Assembly (NCBI GenBank): GCA_964520655.1
Contig: CAZFNI010000034.1
Coordinates: 1-10,647 of the forward strand
Direction: 5' to 3'
Source of the DNA: JACQQW01 sp964520655
Lineage (GTDB): Bacteria > Omnitrophota > Gorgyraeia > Zapsychrales > Fredricksoniimonadaceae
Length of the DNA stretch: 10,647 nucleotides
The translations under genes were made by a program, and so were the position numbers. Numbering within the stretch: position 1 is the first letter of the stretch; every line of letters begins with the position of its first letter. The notes under the pieces were generated by a model that saw nothing but the letters and a program-made list of their open reading frames with translations, was not told the DNA's origin and did not search any database. Of the stretch, positions 1 to 6,049 are shown one piece after another.

Positions 1-163
1 TTTAGCACAGTCTTTCCTAACTTTCAAATTGTACAGTTTTCAGGAGGATACGCCCATGCATCTTATCATATAAATAAAGAACCAGCCAATGAACACTGCT
101 CTGGCTGGCTTGCAATTTCCTGCTTAAACATTTAGTTTCTAATACTATTTGTAATCAACCCCT
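1..163. other. Left-edge intergenic stretch
   Basis: This is the A+T-rich region downstream of the HEPN-like gene. It holds a hairpin that could end that transcript (70-108, listed separately). One plus-strand frame is open from base 1 to a TAG at 133-135 (44 codons) and could be the tail of a gene entering from the left. I recognise nothing in it, and a run of this length is easily random. No RNA gene is visible. Confidence 0.4.
70..108 (-). terminator. Possible Rho-independent terminator of the HEPN-like gene
   Basis: Read on the minus strand, a perfect 7-bp stem CCAGCCA/TGGCTGG (102-108 and 82-88) with a 13-nt loop is followed by a T-rich stretch (TTCTTTATTTAT). It lies about 55 bp past the stop codon of the HEPN-like gene. 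The T tract is interrupted, so strength is uncertain. Confidence 0.5.
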
Positions 164-1003
164 TTATATCTTAAAGCTAAAAGTCCCAATAGATGTCCAG
201 TTTGATTTTATATACTCCGTTTTGTACGCAAGCAGTGCTGGAATCAAACGTTGATTAATTTTCTTAATCCAAATATACGCAAAGAAAGCCTCCCGACTTG
301 CTGCTGTTCCAGGTTGTTGTCCATCCCATAATGATTCATGCAACAAACCATTTCTTAATTCCACCATCTTCCCAATACTCTTCTCATCATAAAACATGCT
401 AAATGCGCATAGGATTTCTTTGATTCTATCTTTGTGTGGCACCCTCTTCTTACTCCTCCCATTATCAAAAATTTTCCAAATTCCATCAAAAACAATATAC
501 TCCATCATAAATCTTTCCCAATCCCAGAAATAAGAAGAATTGCGAACATGCATATATAACAAATTTGTTAATGCTTTCTGTTTCTCTGGGGAAAACCTCT
601 TCCATTGTTCGAATGAACTTCCTAAAAAGTCCTCAGCATCATTTTTTCTCAATGAGACATTGTGTTGTGAATACATTGGTAATCCGGAATCAAACCACCA
701 GTCATGAAATTGGAGTCTACAGCCATAAAGGTACCCGAGTAAATACATTATAAATCCCGTTTCAGCAAATCTGAGCTCCTCAATACTTTTGTCCGACCTA
801 ATAAGCACCTTATGGGAAGGATTTATTTTAAACAAATTATCTCTCGACTCAGTCGGGTAACAAAACCCTCTCTGGTCAATATATTTATCTAGAACCTCCT
901 TGCTCTGCACATAAGTATCATGTTGAATTATCTCAACTTCACCAAATTTCAAGTTTGCCTGAGTTATTAGAAAACCGAGGTTGTCTTCTTTCATACTTCT
1001 CAT
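164..1003 (-). CDS. HEPN-motif protein, putative defence effector
   Basis: I do not recognise this 279-residue protein as a named family. It has no signal peptide or clear membrane span, so it is probably cytoplasmic. The informative segment is ELRNGLLHESL: R217-N218 followed by H222 fits the R-x4-6-H motif (often RNxxxH) that forms the metal-independent RNase site of HEPN proteins, and it sits in a predicted helical C-terminal half, as in that family. The N-terminal 150 residues are rich in Trp, Phe and Tyr and may bind a target or partner. The start at 1003 has an in-frame TAA two codons upstream; ATG 994 is an alternative, and neither has a good ribosome binding site. The gene lies 88 bp downstream of the ATPase-TOPRIM gene on the same strand, with no terminator seen between them. 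Like that gene it is A+T-rich, suggesting joint acquisition. Reality of the gene is likely; RNase function is inferred from one motif. Confidence 0.6.
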   Translation of the reverse strand: MRSMKEDNLGFLITQANLKFGEVEIIQHDTYVQSKEVLDKYIDQRGFCYPTESRDNLFKINPSHKVLIRSDKSIEELRFAETGFIMYLLGYLYGCRLQFHDWWFDSGLPMYSQHNVSLRKNDAEDFLGSSFEQWKRFSPEKQKALTNLLYMHVRNSSYFWDWERFMMEYIVFDGIWKIFDNGRSKKRVPHKDRIKEILCAFSMFYDEKSIGKMVELRNGLLHESLWDGQQPGTAASREAFFAYIWIKKINQRLIPALLAYKTEYIKSNWTSIGTFSFKI

Positions 1004-1091
1004 TAGTTATCCAAGTTCCAGACATTAAATAAGCGCCGAATTCTACCTTGCCAAAGAAATCCTTCTTTTGTTTCTTCCCTGAATTAAGGAC

Positions 1092-2531
1092 TCATAACTT
1101 TGGGATAATATTTTGCACCAGCTTCTTTCCTAAAAAATTAAATATTGACCCATCCATTGAAAAATCAACAGATTCTTTATAACTTAGCTTTCCTATAACT
1201 TTACCTATAGCAATCTCCCAATCTAAATTACTCCCGATTATTCCCATTAAATCATTCCTTATTTTCTTAATATTATAATTCTTTCTATCATAGCCCTGTT
1301 CTTTAAAAGACAGCATCACACCAAAATTCTTGTGTTTTATATTCTTTGAAAGCCATTCTTCTATAAGAACTTTTAATTCAACCCAGCTAATCTCCAAAGA
1401 AGCTAGAACCTCATCTGATAACAACAAGTTCTCGACGCTTCTACACGAAAGCTTAAATCTTACAATAGGTGGCAAATCGGCTATTTCATCAGAACCATCA
1501 TCCCTATCTCTCAAGCTGTACGCTCTTGGAGTATCATAAACAGCCGATGTGACTTCTTTTATGGCCAGCTCTAAATCATTCATGCTTCCTAATCCTTCTT
1601 TTGAGCATGGGTACGCTTTGATTTTTCCTTGAGAAACTCGTACAGCTCTCTGCCAAACTCTTTCATCATCTTCTCCTTCTAATAAAAGAATTGGCGCCTC
1701 GTTAAATAAATTAGACAAGGGGTGCGCTCCAAAAATTGGCAACATTCTTTTATAAATAGAAGAAACCTCTTTAAAATTAAATTCCTTCATCCCTGTTTGC
1801 ATGAAAGCAACGTTAAAATGTGGATAATCCTCTAATGCTCCGAGAATAGCTGTACTATGCGTTGCCATAATTACTATGTGATTTCCTTTTTCTACTCCCT
1901 CCTTGATTAAATTTATAAACCGTAATTGTAAATCTGGGTGAAGGTGAACATCTGGTTCATCCAATAATAGGATATTTACTTTCCCTTCAACACACTCCCT
2001 CTCGAAAACCAAGCACTCAATTGCTAAACAAATCAACTCAGATTCACCACTACTAATATTTCTTGCGTCTATTTTATTATCGGTTCCCTTTTTATATATT
2101 TCGAAAGTATTGCCTTTATCTCGAAATTCCACGTGGTCTAAAAGATTGTTGATTCTTCTCAAGTACAAATCAAATGTATATTCTTTATCATCTCTTCGAT
2201 GTTTCGCAATTTCTCTAAGCACCATTAACTGTAAGTCTCGATATTGAGAAACTGTTTGATTCTTAAACCTTTCGAATTGATTCACTCTCCTAGAACTTGG
2301 TAACCAATCTAGATTGTTGTTGATATTTTGCTCTACATTGGCATCATATTGGAGAATCCCTGACCTTTCAGGAGTTATATATTTTATCTTTCCCCTTTGA
2401 GATGAATCGGAATTTAATCTTGCGTCTATCTCTTTCAAAATAGTGCTTTTACCACAGCCATTCTTGCCAAGTAAAACATTAATCTTCGTTAAATTCTTTA
2501 ATAGCTTGTCTTCCGAAAGTCTAATATCCAT
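1092..2531 (-). CDS. ABC/OLD-type ATPase fused to a TOPRIM (DUF4435-like) domain; PARIS-like
   Basis: This 479-residue protein has two parts. Residues 1-230 form an SMC/ABC-like ATPase: Walker A GKNGCGKST (22-30), signature SSGESE (160-165), Walker B ILLLDEP (187-193) and the H-loop His225 in ATHS. Residues 280-375 look like a TOPRIM fold: Glu285 in LLLEGEDD, the acidic DRDD (342-345), and SVENLLL (365-371), which resembles the conserved EN of DUF4435. This architecture is known from OLD-family nucleases and from fused AriA-AriB proteins of PARIS, where the ATPase senses a phage protein and the TOPRIM part acts as a nuclease. The start is the first possible one, since an in-frame TGA lies three codons upstream; GAGG precedes it by a few bases. 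It heads a probable two-gene unit with the HEPN-motif protein. The tail after residue 375 I cannot assign. ATPase identity is firm, TOPRIM likely, PARIS membership tentative. Confidence 0.82.
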   Translation of the reverse strand: MDIRLSEDKLLKNLTKINVLLGKNGCGKSTILKEIDARLNSDSSQRGKIKYITPERSGILQYDANVEQNINNNLDWLPSSRRVNQFERFKNQTVSQYRDLQLMVLREIAKHRRDDKEYTFDLYLRRINNLLDHVEFRDKGNTFEIYKKGTDNKIDARNISSGESELICLAIECLVFERECVEGKVNILLLDEPDVHLHPDLQLRFINLIKEGVEKGNHIVIMATHSTAILGALEDYPHFNVAFMQTGMKEFNFKEVSSIYKRMLPIFGAHPLSNLFNEAPILLLEGEDDERVWQRAVRVSQGKIKAYPCSKEGLGSMNDLELAIKEVTSAVYDTPRAYSLRDRDDGSDEIADLPPIVRFKLSCRSVENLLLSDEVLASLEISWVELKVLIEEWLSKNIKHKNFGVMLSFKEQGYDRKNYNIKKIRNDLMGIIGSNLDWEIAIGKVIGKLSYKESVDFSMDGSIFNFLGKKLVQNIIPKL

Positions 2532-2750
2532 AAGCCCTCACATATATTTGTATTTCAATTCTAGGCCTTAACTCAGAATCAACAAGATAAATTTATTGCC
2601 GGGCTCACACCCACCTACAATAGCCATCCACACACCACCCACCATGCCACCAGCCCAAACTTGACCTCCCTGGCCATGCGGCGTGCTCCTGCAGTGCCCC
2701 CAACTGTGTCAGTTTGTGTCAATTTGACGGATGAATGAATAATGCACGAA
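2532..2750. other. Intergenic spacer upstream of the ATPase gene
   Basis: No gene is supported here; the minus-strand frame reaching into it overlaps the tRNA and is a shadow. A weak promoter for the ATPase gene could be TTGTTG with TAGAAT 16 bp downstream on the minus strand, about 30 bp before the start codon. The part around 2600-2700 is C-rich on the plus strand, and 2705-2728 holds short imperfect TGTGTCA-type repeats without a clear role. Confidence 0.35.
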
Positions 2751-2789
2751 AAAATAAAAAAACCTGCACCGGTTAGGATGCAGGTTTTT
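2751..2789 (-). terminator. Rho-independent terminator of tRNA-Asp
   Basis: On the minus strand, a strong stem with core CCTGCA/TGCAGG, extended by A/T pairs to 11 bp (2779-2789 with 2758-2768), has a 10-nt loop and runs into a long T tract. It begins 13 bp after the encoded CCA of tRNA-Asp. The A-rich left arm could also let it stop transcription coming from the other side. Confidence 0.85.
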
Positions 2790-2801
2790 GGAAAGAAACA
2801 G

Positions 2802-2879
2802 TGGCGGGGTCGACGAGATTTGAACTCGCGGTCTTCAGCGTGACAAGCTGATGTGTTAACCAAACTACACCACGACCCC
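2802..2879 (-). tRNA. tRNA-Asp (anticodon GTC)
   Basis: The complete cloverleaf can be folded by eye. The acceptor is GGGGTCG/CGACCCC, the D stem GTGT/ACAC, and the anticodon stem TCAGC/GCTGA with loop TTGTCAC (anticodon GTC at 2842-2844). The T stem is GCGAG/CTCGT around loop TTCAAAT, the discriminator is G, and CCA is encoded (2802-2804). The G discriminator fits Asp. The 5' end is only 7 bp from the stop codon of the GIY-YIG gene, so there is no room for a promoter of its own. The tRNA is probably released by RNase P from a longer transcript that starts before a broken copy of its own 5' half. A strong terminator follows. Confidence 0.97.
2839..2879 (-). repeat. 41-bp direct repeat, copy in the intact tRNA-Asp
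   Basis: These 41 bases, from tRNA nucleotide 1 to the end of the anticodon loop, are identical to 3215-3255. The copies are 376 bp apart and bracket the GIY-YIG gene and a double palindrome. Nine further bases (2830-2838) match 3147-3155 on the far side of the palindrome, so 50 nt of tRNA are duplicated in all. Confidence 0.95.
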
Positions 2880-2886
2880 TTAAAGC

Positions 2887-3141
2887 TTAATAAACCTTGC
2901 CGCTTTCAATAACTTTTGTAACAAAATCTTTTCTTTTCCAACCCTTGATCTTGATTTCAAACGCCCTTGCCTGGGCGTATGTCAGACATTCTTGCTTAAA
3001 AACCACCAGATACGGGATATTTGGTTTTGTTGCTTTTACGTACCCGGCATTATGCCTGTTTAATCGATCTTCTAAATTGATCGTGCTGCCGATATATAGC
3101 TTTTTATTCTTCTGGCTTTCTAAAATATAGACATAAGCCAT
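2887..3141 (-). CDS. Small GIY-YIG endonuclease-like protein
   Basis: This 84-residue single-domain protein has the GIY-YIG nuclease signature: VYIL near the N-terminus (the GIY position), LYIGST (the YIG position), the catalytic-type Arg in RLNRHN, and the Glu in ARAFEIKIKGWKR followed by basic residues. Its length matches free-standing GIY-YIG proteins (YhbQ/UPF0213-like), which are often present in several copies in uncultivated bacterial genomes; their roles are mostly unproven. I chose the ATG at 3141, because the family begins with M-x-YVYIL. The longer frame to 3222 would translate the palindromic repeat and is not credible. No good ribosome binding site is visible. It lies between a broken tRNA-Asp 5' half and the intact tRNA-Asp, so it is probably transcribed from the tRNA promoter. 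DNA cleavage linked to the tRNA site is an inference. Confidence 0.9.
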   Translation of the reverse strand: MAYVYILESQKNKKLYIGSTINLEDRLNRHNAGYVKATKPNIPYLVVFKQECLTYAQARAFEIKIKGWKRKDFVTKVIESGKVY

Positions 3142-3146
3142 ATTCA

Positions 3147-3255
3147 GGTCTTCAGTGCCGACATTGCGCTTCGCTTCAGTCGGCATCCCGACGGAGCGAG
3201 AGCGACTGTCGGGACGTGACAAGCTGATGTGTTAACCAAACTACACCACGACCCC
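3147..3255 (-). pseudogene. Truncated tRNA-Asp 5' half, interrupted by a palindrome
   Basis: The first 50 nucleotides of tRNA-Asp are present as 3255-3215 (41 nt) and 3155-3147 (9 nt), split by a 59-bp insert after the first base of the 3' strand of the anticodon stem. The T arm and acceptor 3' strand are missing, so no tRNA can form. It lies directly behind the likely original promoter of the locus, so it is probably the original gene start displaced by the GIY-YIG segment. Confidence 0.85.
3156..3214. repeat. 59-bp double palindrome (REP/MITE-like)
   Basis: Two adjacent hairpins fill exactly the gap in the broken tRNA copy. The first is TGCCGAC (3156-3162) with GTCGGCA (3179-3185). The second is TCCCGAC (3186-3192) with GTCGGGA (3208-3214). 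Loops are 15-16 nt and carry GCG/CGC-rich motifs. The two units resemble one another, so it is probably a composite of one repeat family. No target duplication is seen. Confidence 0.85.
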
Positions 3256-3262
3256 AATAAAG

Positions 3263-3298
3263 ATTCACAATTGTACGCAAAGCCCGTCGCTCTGTCAA
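3263..3298 (-). promoter_or_regulatory. Sigma-70-type promoter of the tRNA-Asp/GIY-YIG unit
   Basis: On the minus strand a consensus -35 TTGACA (3293-3298) and a near-consensus -10 TACAAT (3270-3275) are separated by 17 bp. Transcription would start near 3263, about 8 bp before the truncated tRNA copy. It is the best promoter in the window and the only obvious one for the intact tRNA 380 bp further on. Confidence 0.85.
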
Positions 3299-3321
3299 CA
3301 GAAAAGTGTCGGGCCATTTCA

Positions 3322-4674
3322 TTAAAACTTTATCCGGGTTGGCCTCTCCAACTCTCGGCTGAACGGCAGTATCTGGGTTTTATTTAGATAAATATCCACA
3401 TCCTTGACCTCGGGTCCCTGAGGATACTGCGCATTCCAACGGGCGGTCAGATATTTCTTTACCCTGACCAAACGTTCAGACACATGCGGGCCGCGCACAA
3501 CAAAACGCATAGCCCGGTATGGGGGATGATTGTCGAATGAATACCGCTTCAAAAGCGCGGGGTCAACATGAACATTGCTGTCGAAAACAGGGATGAATTC
3601 ATACACATATTGCGCCTTGGGGAGTGGATTAAATTTCAATATATTCTGCGGGATCCCCGCTTGGCGGATCATTTGATAAAAAGTTGTCTGTTCCCAGGCG
3701 GTTCTTATGTTCGTCGGCTGTAAATATAAGAACGCGCAGAGGCTAACCAGCACCAGCAGCACGCTCGCCGGGGCCTGGTTCCACGCCGGGGAAATAATCG
3801 ATGCCGCACGGTCATCCCTGTTCTTTATAAACGACAGGTGCTTCCACCATGCGGATGGTATCAACACCGACCAAAAGACGCACATGATCCCGGAAAACCA
3901 GCCCACTTTCAGCGCATAGTCGATCAGCACATGGAATATAACGAATGCCACGATCAGGATCGACCTGAAAAACACTGTGCTCGGCATCAACAACAGCAGC
4001 GTCCCGTAACACTCCAAATAGATCGTCAGCCACGCAAAAAATATCAACAAACCGGGATGTGCCAAGAACTGCGCGCCCCACGGCTTGGCCAAGGTGTAAT
4101 GCAGGACATACAGCAACGCCGTGTAATCACTCCAAGCCGGGTCTGTTTTGCCGAAACCATTGATCAGATAAATGATGATCAGCTGGCAGATCAGGCCGGT
4201 TGTGGCGACAGAAAAATACGCATCATTGACATCCGTCCCGGATCTATCGAACCTCTCATCGACAGAAAAACGGCGCCCTAGCGGCAAGAACATCCCCCAC
4301 AGCAGCGCCGCTCTTAACACCTCATCCCCGCCAAAAGCCATGGCCGGGACACGATTAAACAAAGACAATGTCATCGCCCAGCACACTATGGTCGCCAGCC
4401 GTGTCTTATAACCAACAAGCAGCATGACGGAAAAGACCATATGCAGAATAAAAAGCGCCTGGACAAAATCCATCCGGTCGCTTAGCGCGTGGATCGACCA
4501 GTAAGATGGGGGCCCAATGACATCCAGCCCGTAAAAACCCAACGGGCCAAAAAAATAATCAAGATGGGGAAAAATGTCGACGAGATTATACAGACTGACA
4601 AGCCCAAGCCCTATGCGGAACAATGCCAGCGACCGAAGGTCGAGGCTAAAAATATTGGTGATATATGCGCGCAT
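3322..4674 (-). CDS. HTTM-domain-like integral membrane protein
   Basis: This 450-residue polytopic membrane protein shows the features of the HTTM family (horizontally transferred transmembrane domain, related to vitamin K-dependent gamma-carboxylase). Early segments LALFRIGLGLVSLYNLVD (16-33) and LFILHMVFSVMLLVGYKTRLA (74-94) are followed by FGGDEVLRAALLWGMFLPLGRRFSVDER (114-141), close to the family's typical FGGD-x-LR and FLP-x-G-x-x-xS-x-D pattern. More spans lie at about 155-180, 205-260 and 302-318. The soluble C-terminal part (about 320-450) is probably outside the cytoplasm. Bacterial HTTM proteins are mostly of unknown function; there is no basis here to claim carboxylase activity. 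The ATG directly follows the stop codon of the DUF502 gene, so the two are co-transcribed and probably translationally coupled. It is the last gene of the cluster, and no clear terminator follows before the tRNA promoter. Confidence 0.82.
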   Translation of the reverse strand: MRAYITNIFSLDLRSLALFRIGLGLVSLYNLVDIFPHLDYFFGPLGFYGLDVIGPPSYWSIHALSDRMDFVQALFILHMVFSVMLLVGYKTRLATIVCWAMTLSLFNRVPAMAFGGDEVLRAALLWGMFLPLGRRFSVDERFDRSGTDVNDAYFSVATTGLICQLIIIYLINGFGKTDPAWSDYTALLYVLHYTLAKPWGAQFLAHPGLLIFFAWLTIYLECYGTLLLLMPSTVFFRSILIVAFVIFHVLIDYALKVGWFSGIMCVFWSVLIPSAWWKHLSFIKNRDDRAASIISPAWNQAPASVLLVLVSLCAFLYLQPTNIRTAWEQTTFYQMIRQAGIPQNILKFNPLPKAQYVYEFIPVFDSNVHVDPALLKRYSFDNHPPYRAMRFVVRGPHVSERLVRVKKYLTARWNAQYPQGPEVKDVDIYLNKTQILPFSRELERPTRIKF

Positions 4675-5274
4675 TTACATCCCCTGTTTAGGAGCGACCA
4701 GTCCCAGCGTGAGCACCATCTTAAACCCATCCTGCACGCTCCAGCCAGGGTCGACAATGCTTTTCTCCTCGGCCAGATACACGAACCCGACGACCGGGTG
4801 AGCCATGGGAATATACAATTTAAACAATTCCTTACCGGAGATCTCATCCTTGACTTTCCCGGCCAAAAATGCGATCGACCACTGGTTAGCATTAGGATAA
4901 TTGACCAGGACCGTTTTCTTATAGACATCGCCGCCCTTCTTTCCCAGAATATCCCCGATCTGACGTGTCAATCGGTATATCTCCCGGATGAAGGGAATGC
5001 GGGAGGTGGTCTTGTCCACCAGCTTTAGCAAACGCCTGCCGATGACATTGGTGGCGACATAACCAAGCGCTAACAACAACAATAATAAGATCAATATACC
5101 CAAACCTGGAATATGCCGAGTGTCGATGTATTGATTCAACAAAGACATGATGCGTTTGTCGATCTGGTGATACAAGAACAGCAGGACCAAAACGCATAAA
5201 ATGACCGGCGCGAAAGCCAGAACACCGCGCAGTGTATATTTTTTAAAATGGGACCAGATCGAACGGATTATCAT
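4675..5274 (-). CDS. DUF502 family membrane protein
   Basis: This 199-residue protein matches the DUF502 pattern. A cytoplasmic basic start is followed by a first membrane span (about 17-36, with the typical APVILCVLVLLF) and a short loop with HIPGLGILI. A second span (56-77) follows, then the conserved stretch ATNVIGRRLLKLVDKTTSRIPFIREIYRLTRQI (74-106) and a beta-rich C-terminal domain (VYKKTVLVNYP through GFVYLAEE). Length is normal for the family, whose function is unknown. Two membrane spans with a large cytoplasmic C-terminal domain are expected. It starts 22 bp after the glycine-rich gene and its stop touches the start of the HTTM gene. The AAGAG sequence upstream is rather far from the ATG to serve as ribosome binding site, so coupling to the previous gene is likely. 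Confidence 0.9.
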   Translation of the reverse strand: MIIRSIWSHFKKYTLRGVLAFAPVILCVLVLLFLYHQIDKRIMSLLNQYIDTRHIPGLGILILLLLLLALGYVATNVIGRRLLKLVDKTTSRIPFIREIYRLTRQIGDILGKKGGDVYKKTVLVNYPNANQWSIAFLAGKVKDEISGKELFKLYIPMAHPVVGFVYLAEEKSIVDPGWSVQDGFKMVLTLGLVAPKQGM

Positions 5275-5296
5275 TGGTTATTCGTTTCTCTTAAGA

Positions 5297-6049
5297 TCAC
5301 CAGACCTGGGAATTATTATTTAGAACAGAATTACCGGCGATGCTGCTTGTGCCGATCCCTTCCCAATACACAATGACAAGACCGCTGGTTCCTGTCCCGG
5401 CCACGGCATTGCCTTTGCCGCTGCCCCCGCCGCCGCCGCCAAATCCAGACACGGGAGCGTTGCCCGCCCCCGAGCTATTACCTCCCACGCCTCCAATATA
5501 ACCACCTTCTGGGGCAACACCTCCCGCGCCCCCCGTTACACCGGAATTACCCGCCCCTGCGTTACCGTTAGAACCTGTCCCGGCGCTACTGCCGCCCCCG
5601 CCGCCTCCCTGGTTCCCTGATCCACTTGACGTTCCACCGGTGCCGCCATCAAACTTGGCATCCCCGATCGAGGCCGAGGCCAGACCACCGCTACCTCCGG
5701 AACGCGACCCCGCGGTGATGCTGCCGCCTTTGGCCATGATGCCTGTCGTGTTATTGTCGAACCAGCTATCCCCGCCATTGTTATCCGTAGTGCCGCCGGA
5801 ACCGACCGTGACCGTATAATTTGAAAGTGGAGTGACCGTATATTTATATTTGACCGCGTACGCGCCGCCCCCGCCCCCGCCGCTGCCGCCAGCATTATTC
5901 GCCCCTCCGGCGCCGGCGCCGTAACATTCGACCCTGACAAATGTCACGCCGGCCGGAGCCGTCCATGTACCAGATGACGTAAACGGCTGGCTCGCAGCAT
6001 ATGCTGAACCGGTCAACAAGAATAGCGCTGACACCACTCGCCGCATCAT
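5297..6049 (-). CDS. Exported glycine-rich protein
   Basis: This 250-residue low-complexity protein has an N-terminal signal peptide (basic MMRR, hydrophobic VVSALFLLTG, cleavage likely after AYA at 18). The segment QPFTSSGTWTAPAGVTFVRVECYGAGAGG is characteristic of the glycine-rich domain of phage tail-fibre-like and bacterial surface proteins (TW-x-x-PAGVT followed by GAGGGG). Residues 50-220 are dominated by Gly, Ser, Asn and Ala, with blocks such as GGSGGGGGG. It closes with SGLVIVYWEG, the usual last strand of that domain. The first ATG overlaps the stop codon of the upstream gene (TAATG) and a second ATG follows at once, so translation is coupled and no ribosome binding site is needed. 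A role as surface or fibre component beside the NVGIGT protein is an inference. Confidence 0.78.
   Translation of the reverse strand: MMRRVVSALFLLTGSAYAASQPFTSSGTWTAPAGVTFVRVECYGAGAGGANNAGGSGGGGGGAYAVKYKYTVTPLSNYTVTVGSGGTTDNNGGDSWFDNNTTGIMAKGGSITAGSRSGGSGGLASASIGDAKFDGGTGGTSSGSGNQGGGGGGSSAGTGSNGNAGAGNSGVTGGAGGVAPEGGYIGGVGGNSSGAGNAPVSGFGGGGGGSGKGNAVAGTGTSGLVIVYWEGIGTSSIAGNSVLNNNSQVW

Noticed and set aside
43..72. AGGAGG followed by ATG and a five-codon frame on the plus strand
   Set aside because: The peptide ends after five codons and nothing else supports a leader peptide or gene.
1..132. Plus-strand frame open from the left edge (44 codons)
   Set aside because: Too short to judge, no recognisable motif, and chance is sufficient; noted only as a possible gene end.
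2615..2863. 82-codon minus-strand frame overlapping tRNA-Asp
   Set aside because: It runs antisense-free straight through the tRNA and its terminator; composition and overlap show it is a chance open frame.
3142..3222. N-terminal extension of the GIY-YIG reading frame (27 extra residues)
   Set aside because: It would be encoded by the double palindrome and tRNA fragment, and the family starts at the MAYVYIL methionine, so the ATG at 3141 is preferred.
3838..5028. Long plus-strand frames opposite the HTTM and DUF502 genes
   Set aside because: They lie antisense to genes with clear family motifs and have no ribosome binding sites or recognisable domains.
5320..5940. Minus-strand frames of 66 and 134 codons within the glycine-rich gene
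   Set aside because: Alternative frames stay open because of the repetitive G+C-rich sequence; the accepted frame has a signal peptide and a known glycine-rich domain pattern.
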